A stretch of 64,000 nucleotides of DNA from Owenia fusiformis. Its lineage: Eukaryota; Annelida; Polychaeta; Sabellida; Oweniidae. The number at the start of each line of letters is the position of its first letter. The first letter of the stretch is position 1. Location: the NCBI GenBank assembly GCA_903813345.2, contig CAIIXF020000007.1:18651564-18715563 (forward strand), written 5' to 3'. The translations under genes were made by a program, and so were the position numbers. Shown one piece after another: positions 25,276 to 33,845 of the stretch. A model generated the notes under the pieces. The model had not been told where the DNA came from. It made no database searches and worked only from the letters and a program-made list of their open reading frames with translations.

Positions 25276-26914
25276 TAGGGATGCCAGAGAGCGAGTAAAT
25301 GTTAGTCTCCAAGAATCATTGACTATATCAAGGAGCTACTAGTATTTGATGATGTCAGGGCACTTTAAAAGTGTCTGAGACAAATAAATTCAGAACTTTT
25401 CCATTGTTTTGTGGGGGGTGTGAGGGGTGGCCCCGCCCCCCCCCCCCCCAGAAAATTTTACAATTTTGAAATGCTATTTGGTGCTTTCTGGGCATTTTCA
25501 AAGTGTATGAGTCAATGAAAAAAAAAATTCAATTCAATTTTCTTTTTTGGGGGGGGTGTCAAAGGGGGGTGCGGTCGCACCCATCGCACCCCCCCATCTG
25601 ACGGCCCTGATAGTACTATATAATAAATGTAGTAATAATATTAATACAGTACAACATCTTCTAGCCTGGGCCCATCAAATTGCTTTTCTTAAATAACTAA
25701 ATCTACACATAGTATTTTAAAGTTTAATATGATTTAAAACCAAACAAATTTTCGAAAACTCTGGCATACCCAAAAATAATTTCAAAATAAAATGTAGTTT
25801 AATTTTTGTCACAATGTTTTTAGAATATATTTATTTTAAGCATATTATTTATTGCACACAAGTTGATCTCCAAACATCGCTTGCAAAGAGAGATTAATGT
25901 GCAAGGTTTGAGGCTCACGATACATAATTGAGTTTGATGGGTTTTTACTACATTTACATTGTACGTGTAAGTGCTTCCTTAAAGGGGCAATAAGGCTTGT
26001 AGAGAGAAAATAGGGAAATTTTAACTTTTTCTGAGCTATCAAGGCAACAGTTGGCTTAACATCCTCTTCGACATACTTATTTTCTTAAAATGTATGGATA
26101 AACTATCAATTTCGGCATTAAAAAGTGTAAATTCAGAACAAAGCTTCAAAAAGAGGACGTTCACTTTTATATTTTTAAGATCCACCATGTTTCAAGAGGA
26201 ATAAGCTGAAATAATGATTATCTAGGGGGTTTCTTTGTAGAAAATAAAAATAGATGTTAGTCTTGATAAAATATCCAAACTTAAATATATTTTGACACTG
26301 GTCCATGATCGTTGAATCTGCACTACTTGTTGCACCTTTAATACTTACATTTGTTTGTTCCTGTGAGAGAGACCTGGTATACTCCATATAGCTGGGTGGT
26401 TGGTTAATAGAATGGCCAGATCTTGGTGCACTTGTTGGATAAACTGTTGATCTAAAATTAATGTGTTTAGTAAAACATATATTACTGTACTTGTATATGG
26501 GTGATACATTGGTTCATATACAGTATGATATTCAGTTGAGATCAGATCAATGTATCATTTCTTGTTCTGCTGTGAATCATATCCATTACTAGCTCAAAAT
26601 ATATTAACATATAAAACATATTAGTGTATCAAATCATTTGAGATAAATTAAAAGAAGAATTCACTTTACATGATGCACGTTGAGGCATCACAGGCCCCTT
26701 GACTTTAAGTGTTTATGACATGTGAAGACGAGTACCTCTCGATCGTTGTATCGCCTACAAGTACAAAACCATCTTCTTCTCTATCTGCATCACTATTGGG
26801 TGAATATGGCAAGGTAGTTCTTTGAGGCTGTGATGTCATCCTGTCAGGTATTTGTCCCATCTCTTCCTCAACACTTAACAGTGATTTAAGTTTCTGGAGA
26901 GGGTTGAAAGTCAT
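22012..26914 (-). CDS. UMAD1: UMAD1, UBAP1-MVB12-associated (UMA) domain protein, whole coding span
   Basis: The four exons are 26914-26736, 26451-26349, 23848-23786 and 22224-22012, with phases 2, 0, 0, giving 185 residues (human UMAD1 is 137). The N-terminal third carries EEDGFVLVGDTT, matching human EADGFVLLGDTT. The last exon carries the UMA box, SSVTDVPFVLSP, and ends YNYDFTLERSVVSS, matching human LLSDVPFTLAP and YDFTLENSVL. UMA boxes let UBAP1 and MVB12 join ESCRT-I, so an ESCRT-I-linked cytosolic role is inferred. The middle exons are Ser/Thr/Gln-rich and not conserved. The start ATG at 26914 follows an in-frame stop nine bases upstream. However, CCCTCTCCAG at 26897-26888 looks like a splice acceptor, so the true start could be in an unseen exon. 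Three hAT-like elements sit in the introns. Confidence 0.92.
22493..23340. mobile_element. hAT-family transposon remnant in UMAD1 intron 3, TSD TTAAG
   Basis: The ends are CAGAGGCGTAGCTAGCC on the left and, inverted, CAGTGGCGTAGCTACG on the right; both continue into 'gtacgcc' phrases. TTAAG flanks both sides. The interior contains a piece of hAT transposase on the minus strand. The CAGTGGCGTAGC terminus is a familiar hAT type. Confidence 0.85.
22970..23215 (-). pseudogene. hAT transposase C-terminal dimerisation domain, fragment
   Basis: The open frame runs from just after an in-frame TAG to a stop at 22970. It contains YTCLVQLLTLPVSTCVAERS followed by FSSLKRIKSYLRSTMNEERL, the hallmark of the hAT C-terminal dimerisation region (LLTLPVS..AERSFS.LK.IK.YLR). 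The catalytic core and zinc finger are missing, and there is no start codon, so it is a relic of an internally deleted element. It resembles the ZMYM/TTF-type hAT lineage, but that placement is tentative. Confidence 0.88.
23398..23711. mobile_element. hAT-like MITE, TSD AATTT
   Basis: The ends are CAGGGTTCTCACC and, at the right, GTAGAACCCTG. AATTT flanks both ends. Near its right end, at 23664-23693, is a perfect 12-base stem, TTAGACTCCGGA against its complement, with a six-base loop. No coding capacity; in UMAD1 intron 3. Confidence 0.8.
23786..23848 (-). CDS. UMAD1: UMAD1 exon 3
   Basis: The acceptor is ATCATTTCAG|A and the donor is AAT|GTGAGT; the exon is exactly 21 codons (phase 0 to 0). 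Because it is a multiple of three it could be skipped without a frame change. A 1.7-kb transposon starts only 17 bases upstream of it. Confidence 0.78.
23866..25609. mobile_element. 1.7-kb hAT-like element with internal duplication, TSD ATAGT
   Basis: The left end is CAGGCCCGTAAGAC and the right end is CTGACGGCCCTG; the inverted ends continue into poly-G 'ggggggtgcgg' tracts. ATAGT lies directly outside both ends. The interior has several rounds of the phrase 'gtggccaactctcctagaaa', and about 340 bases are duplicated in tandem (24690-25029 and 25030-25370), each copy carrying an (AG)n microsatellite of different length (about 24890-24920 and 25230-25270). No transposase was seen. In UMAD1 intron 2. 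Confidence 0.8.
26349..26451 (-). CDS. UMAD1: UMAD1 exon 2
   Basis: The acceptor is TTAATTTTAG|A and the donor is AAT|GTAAGT. Its 103 bases complete an Arg codon and add 34 residues rich in Ser, Pro, Gln and Tyr (NQPPSYMEYTRS). Phases agree on both sides; the sequence itself is not conserved with human. Confidence 0.8.
26736..26914 (-). CDS. UMAD1: UMAD1 exon 1 (DGFVLVGDTT exon)
   Basis: This has 59 codons plus two bases and ends at GAGAG|GTACTC. It holds the conserved EEDGFVLVGDTTIER motif. The start is uncertain, because an acceptor-like tract could begin the exon 24 bases later, at AAACTTAAATC. Confidence 0.88.
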
Positions 26915-28019
26915 TGATGATTACTGTTCATCCTAGGCTAGTGTTCATTTCTGCTAGAATATCAACTGAAAATAAATGTACCTACAAGGTGACCCAAAAA
27001 TAGAATTTAACATTTAACAGTAAAATTATTATTCATCATACCGGATAATAAAATTATCTGCTTAAATCTACATTGAGAAAAAATCTTCGGACTCAATGAA
27101 AACCAATGAAAATATTTAAGAAGCACAAAACAACATTATAATGTCATATATAATAGCGTCATATAATTGCGTCTACCCTCTACCAGCCGCAATACAGTTA
27201 TTAAGGGTCTTGCATTAGGTTTTAATTAAATGCGTTTAGCGTTCTCAGAATTATTTGCAATTTTGATACGTTTTTCGGTATACATACGATTAACATACAT
27301 TACATCAACATACGATTAAAAAAGAATCGTCATTTCATGTGTACTGACAAGATACTAAGGGTCTAAAGTCGTCTTATGTAATGGAAGAATGTTTTCTATA
27401 TCTCATCTAAAATTGCTATCAATGAATCGCAATGTTATAATTTTCGCCATTATCAGTCGTCTGAGACACTGTAAAACAAAATGGCGATGATAGTGGTAGA
27501 CCGCAGAAAGCATCGAGTAAGACCAAGATTATTTATAACATTAAGGGAGATGTAGTATGAGGGAATAGAACATGAACTTTAACCCCATTAGACTAATAGA
27601 TTAAGAGTAAATTGTAAAAATACGGAGGAGTGAAAGATTTGAGTTTTATAAGATTCTGTTTGAGGTAAGGACGAGGATTGATGGAACGCTTATTGGAAAA
27701 CAGCTAACATAAACTAAGCTCCTAGAAGATATAATTTTGAGAGGGGTTGAGCGGGTCCTAAAGCGTGTCCTAAAGCAAGGCTAAACGGGTCCCGTACCCA
27801 TCAAAATAGAACTTAGTGAAGAATATATCATTGGATAGAATCGAATAAACTTCTCAAGTTAATGGATGTTGCGTCTATAAAATCATTAAAACATAACAAC
27901 AATTTTATTTTATTTAATCTTAGTATTTATTATTACACCACAGAGAGTCGTAAATCAATCGAATACCATTGGTTTCAACCACCCTATGTTTTATTTACTT
28001 GTTGTATAGTAAAGCTGCT

Positions 28020-28155
28020 AACACATTGCTATCCTATTGCGATTGCTACGTAATTGCGATATCAAGTCATTGTGAATACCGCGCCAAAATTGCCATGTCA
28101 CAATCGCGTAGCAATAGCAATCACATTCCAATTGCGATACTTTGTGAATAAGGCC
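28020..28155. repeat. Imperfect inverted repeat with 'attgcgattgctacg' arms
   Basis: 'attgcgattgctacg' near 28037 faces 'cgtagcaatagcaat' near 28107, with further AATTGCGAT phrases outside. This is a hairpin-type MITE of about 130 bases without a clear target duplication. Confidence 0.5.
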
Positions 28156-29504
28156 TCAGAATAGCAAGATTGAGGGCTTGTATGATTGCCAATGTAGATA
28201 ATCAAGATTTACTCTACCAAGCTGACAGATTAGCTCCTTGACGTCGGATCGATCATATATGATCGATTTGACGGGTTTATGACGTCACCTGATAAAGAAA
28301 AATCTTACCAAAATATAATTGCATCTTTCCACGCTATTTCCCTATAATTGTTATATAAAGTTGTGAAATAAATATAAATACATTCATAGAATACTGCTTT
28401 GTTCACTTATTTTGACCAATTTTGTTGTTATTGACCAAAAAATAATGCAAAAGAAAAAATTTAAATATTTTTGAAATTATTGATTTCCGGTTCGACCAAC
28501 AGGCTGAACCGCGAAATTTAAAATATAATTATTGAAATATCAAGCCATCTAGGGGCAACAGATGCACTTTCTGAGACAAGTTTCAAGTATTATAATACTA
28601 GGGGTATGAGCGAACGTAGAGAAGATGAGCTAGATTGATGAAAAAGGTTAGAATATGTTCGTTTTCATTCAAGTCAATCAAGGCCCGATTTCTGAGAAAA
28701 ATTCAATTTTCAATCTAAAAATATTTTCTCAATATCCATGCTTTGTGAGGTCAGTTCATCAATATTTCCAATTGAAACACATATATAGGGTGTAAAGGGT
28801 TAATATATTGTTAATTTTACTACCTTTATGCACCTACAAAACCTTGAATGGCAGATGAATTCACTCTGTTAATTTTTATGGCCGATTTTATAGTGGGCGA
28901 TAATAGGTGAAAAGCTTTATTTTTTCACTATTTTTCGTCTTTCCTCACTCTTATAGCTACTGTAAGATGTCATGGCACATTAAAATCTTGTTGCAAGGTG
29001 TGTAGGACAATCAACACAAATATATTTTGAAAAATGTTGAGTAGTATAGGGAGGGGGGCATAGGAATTCAGGGGGGAGCATAGGGATTCAGGGGGGGGGG
29101 GTGTATCAGAAGCCTTTGTTGGGGAAACCCATGGAAGGCCAAGCAGTTTGAGGATTAATTGCATGTTCATGATCTATCTGGTTTATTAGCAATCAAACAT
29201 AATGAGTACATGAACAAACAGACATTCACAAGCAGAAATTTGCTTTTAACACATCTTTATACCTATTATTTCTTCAAAACATTGTAGAGTCATGATTTTC
29301 ATCGATTTGTCAAATATCAGTACCTTATCGCAGATCGTCTTTGGTTTATTCTAGTGAGTCGTGACAGTATATTATTTTTCTATGCTTCATGTAGTTTATC
29401 ATTTTAAAGCTGTTATGAAACAGAACTGGGTTATTAAACATTTATCAACTGAATCTCGGGTAATAAAAATTATTTATTCCTGAATATGGAATTTAGTTGA
29501 CGGA

Positions 29505-30065
29505 ACAAACCGTTCTTGCGTCATCTTATGACATCGCTATATTTTCATAATATATGCAAATTAGGCAAAAACAGTATATGAGCAATCCCCCTTAGTATGG
29601 CCTATAATATATAATAAAAATTATTCAAGTTAAAAGTTTATTTGTTATAGATTACATATTTCAATTAAACATCATTTCGACATAATTTTCCGAGATTTTC
29701 CACGATTCCTGGAATTTTTGGCTCGGCATCGCAAACTTTAGCATAATCTAGTTACACTAAATCTTCCTTATACCCATCATGTAATATACCATTTTAAAGC
29801 TTAAATCAAGAAGAACAAATCCATGTTTTTCAAAATTGCAATAATTGAACAGTATTTGAGAAAAACGGTATTGACTGTAGAGATATGACTCAATTTAATG
29901 AAATAAAATGCTCAATTTCAGCCTTGTGACGTCACTATGACATCATTATTTTTGCATAATTTATGCAAATTAGGTAAAAATGAGAAATATGGGTAATTCT
30001 CTTCATTTTGATATATGACAGTCATATATTTGTACAATATTGAATAAAAAGCATTTAAATTAATA
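29505..30065 (+). repeat. Two diverged direct copies containing a TGACGTCA-type site
   Basis: The sequence at about 29515-29645 ('atgacatcgctatatttt', 'atatgcaaattaggcaaaaa') is repeated at about 29925-30060 ('atgacatcattattttt', 'tttatgcaaattaggtaaaa'), a spacing of about 405 bases. The second copy has TGACGTCA where the first has degenerated. Confidence 0.6.
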
Positions 30066-30296
30066 TTTAATGCACATTTCACCAATTTTAACCACTTTAA
30101 GGATCAGGCGTTAAGGAGTTAGACAGCGGTGTTCAGTAAATCCTTTTGAAAAATGTCAAATCAATTTGAAATTTCAATCAATTTTTTGTTCCAAATTACC
30201 TCAGTATTTGCCTCACCTGCTTAATTTACCTCTCCTATTTTGAGATCCTAGAAAAAATATATATCCGCAAAGATATTCATAAACTTATACCTACTT

Positions 30297-30380
30297 TTTT
30301 CGAGGTCTCCTCTGCCGAAGGCAGCGCCAGGGCAGCGCGAAGTAGGAGCGTAGCGACTACTTTGCGGGAGACCTCGAACC
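30297..30380. repeat. GC-rich hairpin with GAGGTCTCC arms
   Basis: 'cgaggtctcc' at 30301 pairs with 'ggagacctcg' at 30368. The loop is unusually GC-rich for this window ('gcagcgccagggcagcgcg'). It might be a small structured-RNA relic or a MITE end. No coding or tRNA structure was recognised. Confidence 0.5.
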
Positions 30381-30387
30381 ATTGATC

Positions 30388-31606
30388 GGCCAAAATGCCC
30401 TAATACGTCACTTCCGCTGAATAGAAAAAAGTAGTATTCAAAAATAAATGTAGTCCCAACACAATTGTGATCATGACGAGTCAGTAAGCTAGTATGTAGG
30501 CACAGTTGTAATCTTTTTGCAATGGCAACATGCCATTTCTTCTGAAAATGCGTTTATTTGGGTTATCTGAAGGAAAATTTCGAGTCAAGTGGCGTATTAA
30601 TTTTGCCTTCATTTTTGTGAATTTCAATTTGTGTCTGCAGAGAGAGGGGGAAGTGTCACAATTGACCAATTATTTCAAAAAGTAGATGATTGGCCCTTAT
30701 CCCGTTCCAGGACTATAGTCCTGTACGGAGCCAATACATTTGCCTGTACGATTACAACTTGGGAGAATTATCTACGCCCCTTCCACTTAAGAAACCTACC
30801 TCAATGCATTCTAGAACTCAAAATGTAACTTCTAATATATTGGAACCGCCGATTGTCTGGGTTAGTTGGCAGAACGAGGTCTTTTTGTTTCTTATGGCTC
30901 TTTTGGTCGAAGTTCGATTAAGATGGCGGTTATAACGGAATTTTCCGAACTCTTCCGTAATAGCACGAACTTGGTTTTTCGTTACGTCACTTCCGTGTAA
31001 AATGGATTTGTTTCGGGTAAGAGGAAATTTCGAAAATTTCGGACAATATTTTCAATATTTACTGCCATGTCGACATCCTATGCTCTTAACTGTATACCGA
31101 ATGGTTAAACAATGTTTCTTACCGGAAACAAATCCATTTTACATGGAAGTGAAGTAACGAAAAACCAAGTTCGTGCTATTACGGAAGAGTTCGGGAAATT
31201 CCGTTATAACCGCCATCTTAATCGAACTTCGACCAAAAGAGCCATAAGAAACAAAAAGACCTCGTTCTGCCAACTAACCCAGACAATCGGCGGTTCCAAT
31301 ATATTAGAAGTTACATTTTGAGTTCTAGAATGCATTGAGGTAGGTTTCTTAAGTGGAAGGGGCGTAGATAATTCTCCCAAGTTGTAATCGTACAGGCAAA
31401 TGTATTGGCTCCGTACAGGACTATAGTCCGGGAACAGGATAAATTGGCCCCTATTGAGTTTAGTGTCAAGATGTAGCTTAGACATAGCTTTAGAACCTCA
31501 GATAGGCCAGTGAGGCCACATAAATCCATAACTCGAGATAAAAAGTCAGGCGTTTGCCCTTTTGCCCATTGACTAGTATGGTGACGTGAATTAGGGCAGT
31601 TTTGCC
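30388..31606. mobile_element. 465-bp inverted-repeat element, copy 1, interrupted by a foldback element
   Basis: The left end is GGCCAAAATGCCCTAAT and the right end, inverted, is GGCAAAACTGCCCTAAT. Without the 746-bp insert and its 8-bp duplication the length is 465 bases, the same as copy 2 at 32473-32937, to which it is nearly identical. No coding capacity; its 62-codon open frame is repeated word for word in copy 2. Confidence 0.88.
30697..31442. mobile_element. 746-bp foldback element, 8-bp TSD ATTGGCCC
   Basis: The two arms of about 326 bases (30697-31023 and 31117-31442) are near-perfect reverse complements around a loop of about 93 bases. The termini are TTATCCCGTTCC and, inverted, TTATCCTGTTCC. 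ATTGGCCC is present on both sides (30689-30696 and 31443-31450) and once only at the uninterrupted site in copy 2 (32774-32781), which proves insertion. The arms are so alike that the open frames on both strands mirror each other. An 8-bp duplication fits hAT or a foldback class; the class was not settled. Confidence 0.9.
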
Positions 31607-32472
31607 TATTAGTCACATGTGAAAGTGACCCAAATTTTTTAAAACTACTCAGAATCGCCCAGAATTGAAGTTTATTAGTGTGAAACATATTTTGGACGGA
31701 GGCAAAAAGGGGAATTTTCATGAACAAATTTAATGTTTTTGCTGAATCAGCAGTTTTCGCTTTTTACCCCAAAAACCACTGATTTTGGCGATATTTGGCT
31801 ACAATTTTGTCCTTAGTGACCCCTAAATGTCATTTGTTGTCGTAAATGGGGAAGCCAACGAGTTGCTATTCATCATAAAGATTGAATTTTCCATCTTATG
31901 GTTTCCAGTATAGAAAGAAGGTACATATCGGGGGTGCAGTCAGAAATTGGTGAGTTAAGTGTCAATTTTTGATGTATTTGTTCACTCTGAATGACTACAT
32001 TTGAGCTAAAAAATATCTCAAAAGTCCCAATTCTCTAGGCCAGAGTCAAAACTGATCAAATTTGTCATCATTTTTCAAATCAGGAGGTTGTTGAATGGAA
32101 TAAAGTATGAAAAAGTGATGGTTTTAGTAAGATTTTGCCAAAAAGTGGGCCAAATTTGTCCAATTTTCTGGTTCACGGTTCAGTGATTTTGGCTAAAAAG
32201 CGCAATATGCAATAAAATACTCAATTTCTTGACACGATACTGAAAAATGTCACCATCAGGCAGTGGATTTCATGATGTAAATGAAAAACTAGTCAAATTT
32301 AAAGGAAACCCATTGGGTTCTTGGAAAAATGACCCCAGGGGTAATGAAGTAGCCATATTTTTCATAATTGCTGTCAGAATATTCTTAAACTGCACAAAAC
32401 TACTTGAAAAACTCTAGTAAATTGGAAAAAACGCAATTTAAAGCCAGAAATCATCCAACCATGTGGCTATTA
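31607..32472. other. 866-bp segment between two copies of the 465-bp element
   Basis: It begins TATTAGTCACATG and ends CATGTGGCTATTA, so it has short inverted ends in which the 13 terminal bases nearly match. The interior has phrases such as 'aaaagtgggccaaatttgtc' and no coding capacity. It may be an independent element or captured DNA. Confidence 0.5.
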
Positions 32473-32937
32473 GGCCAAAATGCCCTAATACGTCACTTCC
32501 GCTGAATAGAAAAAAGTAGTATTCAAAAATAAATGTAGTCCCAACACAATTGTGATCATGACGAGTCAGTAAGCTAGTATGTAGGCACAGTTGTAATCTT
32601 TTTGCAATGGCAACATGCCATTTCTTCTGAAAATGCGTTTATTTGGGTTATCTGAAGGAAAATTTCGAGTCAAGTGGCGTATTAATTTTGCCTTCATTTT
32701 TGTGAATTTCAATTTGTGTCTGCAGAGAGAGGGGGTAGTGTCACAATTGACCAATTATTTCAAAAAGTAGATGATTGGCCCCTATTGAGTTTAGTGTCAA
32801 GATGTAGCTTAGACATAGCTTTAGAACCTCAGATAGGCCAGTGAGGCCACATAAATCCATAACTCGAGATAAAAAGTCAGGCGTTTGCCCTTTTGCCCAT
32901 TGACTAGTATGGTGACGTGAATTAGGGCAGTTTTGCC
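32473..32937. mobile_element. 465-bp inverted-repeat element, copy 2 (uninterrupted)
   Basis: This has the same termini as copy 1. The junction 'agatgattggcccctattga' is intact, so it serves as the empty site for the foldback element. ATC follows the right end and also precedes the left end of copy 1. Confidence 0.85.
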
Positions 32938-33159
32938 ATCACGTTTGCTCCTGTAATTATTCACTTCTTCACCTCTTTAAAATGTGATTTCAAACAGTTG
33001 ATCAAATTTTCGGACTTTGACCTCACATTCAAATATTAATATATATAAGAAAAAATACTGACTCATTATTATATTTTTAAAAGTCTTTCAAATAAAGTGA
33101 AATGAAGCCAGAATCAGCTAAAATTATGCAATGTCGTAAAATGGCGTGACTGGAATATG

Positions 33160-33320
33160 ATGCAATCAACTGTGACGTCAGCCACGTATTGCTACATCAA
33201 CAACTAAACAAACAATTAATATAGACTTCACTGATTGGTTTAATGATTCTTCGCATCATTTGTGACGTCATAAACATGTTACCCAACCAACAACTAAACA
33301 AATAACAAATAGGAATATAG
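33160..33320 (+). repeat. Diverged tandem duplication carrying two TGACGTCA palindromes
   Basis: TGTGACGTCA followed by 'acaactaaacaaa' occurs at 33171 and again at 33262. The perfect palindrome TGACGTCA is the consensus CREB/ATF site. The pair lies 0.5 kb upstream of the RPA3 start; a role in promoter activity is possible but unproven. Confidence 0.5.
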
Positions 33321-33654
33321 GTTCGTTCAGTGCCACGCTCTTCATGCTCTTGAATCACAATCTCCAAGCCTTTCGCCCAGTGCAATCAGTACCTCCTGTG
33401 CCTCAGGTAGTGAAGGTACGCAACGAACGAAATGAATTTTGAGAATGCTTGAATCAATTATAAACAGGGATAATCAACAGATATATGAGAGGGTCAAGCA
33501 TTTTTTTGACTTGGGGACCTCGACTCGAGGAGTTTGCTGCATTTTCTTGTTGTTGTTGTTGTAATATTTACAAAGTTTTTAACTTTTTTGACTTGAAAGG
33601 ACCAATTTGGTAAAAGTACTACTATAATGAACATCTCCAGATTAAATTTTCAAT

Positions 33655-33686
33655 TGCGCATGCGCATTGATTTATTTTGCGGGAAA
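33655..33686 (+). promoter_or_regulatory. RPA3 core promoter: NRF-1-type palindrome and E2F-type site
   Basis: TGCGCATGCGCA at 33655-33666 is the canonical NRF-1 palindrome. TTTTGCGGGAAA at 33675-33686 contains an E2F-type GCGGGAAA. They lie 58-89 bases upstream of the start codon. E2F control is typical of DNA replication genes, so both sites fit the gene's role. A pyrimidine tract ending TTTTTAG at 33723 could be a 5' untranslated splice acceptor. Confidence 0.65.
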
Positions 33687-33743
33687 TTTGCGATTGTGTG
33701 ATTTTGGTTGATTTTCTTTTTAGTTGTGAACATTTAGCTAGAC

Positions 33744-33845
33744 ATGGGTGCTACAAACGGAGATGATGTTAAGCCCAGGGTTAATGCTTCGATGTTACCA
33801 AATCATCAAGGGAGAACTGTTTGTATCATCGGCGTCGCACATGAA
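33744..33845 (+). CDS. RPA3: RPA3 exon 1
   Basis: ATG in the context TAGACATGG starts 34 codons ending CATGAA|GTGAGT. It covers the first OB-fold strands (MLPNHQGRTVCIIGVAHE). Confidence 0.92.

Larger units (their letters stand above)
26915..33743. other. Spacer between the divergent UMAD1 and RPA3 genes
   Basis: This spacer should contain both promoters. No further exon was supported. A plus-strand stretch at 27481 (ATGGCGATGATAG, followed after twelve codons by CGA|GTAAGA) looks like a tiny first exon, but nothing confirms it. The spacer holds hairpins and the duplicated/foldback element block at 30388-32937, listed separately. Confidence 0.6.

Noticed and set aside
27481-27516. Plus-strand mini-exon ATGGCGATGATAG... 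ending CGA|GTAAGA
   Set aside because: Good start context and donor, but only twelve codons, no partner exon and no homology; chance cannot be excluded.
30481-32754. Repeated peptides on both strands, including a 138-codon frame at 31311-31727
   Set aside because: They arise from the two 465-bp copies and from the mirror-image arms of the foldback element; no transposase motif is present.
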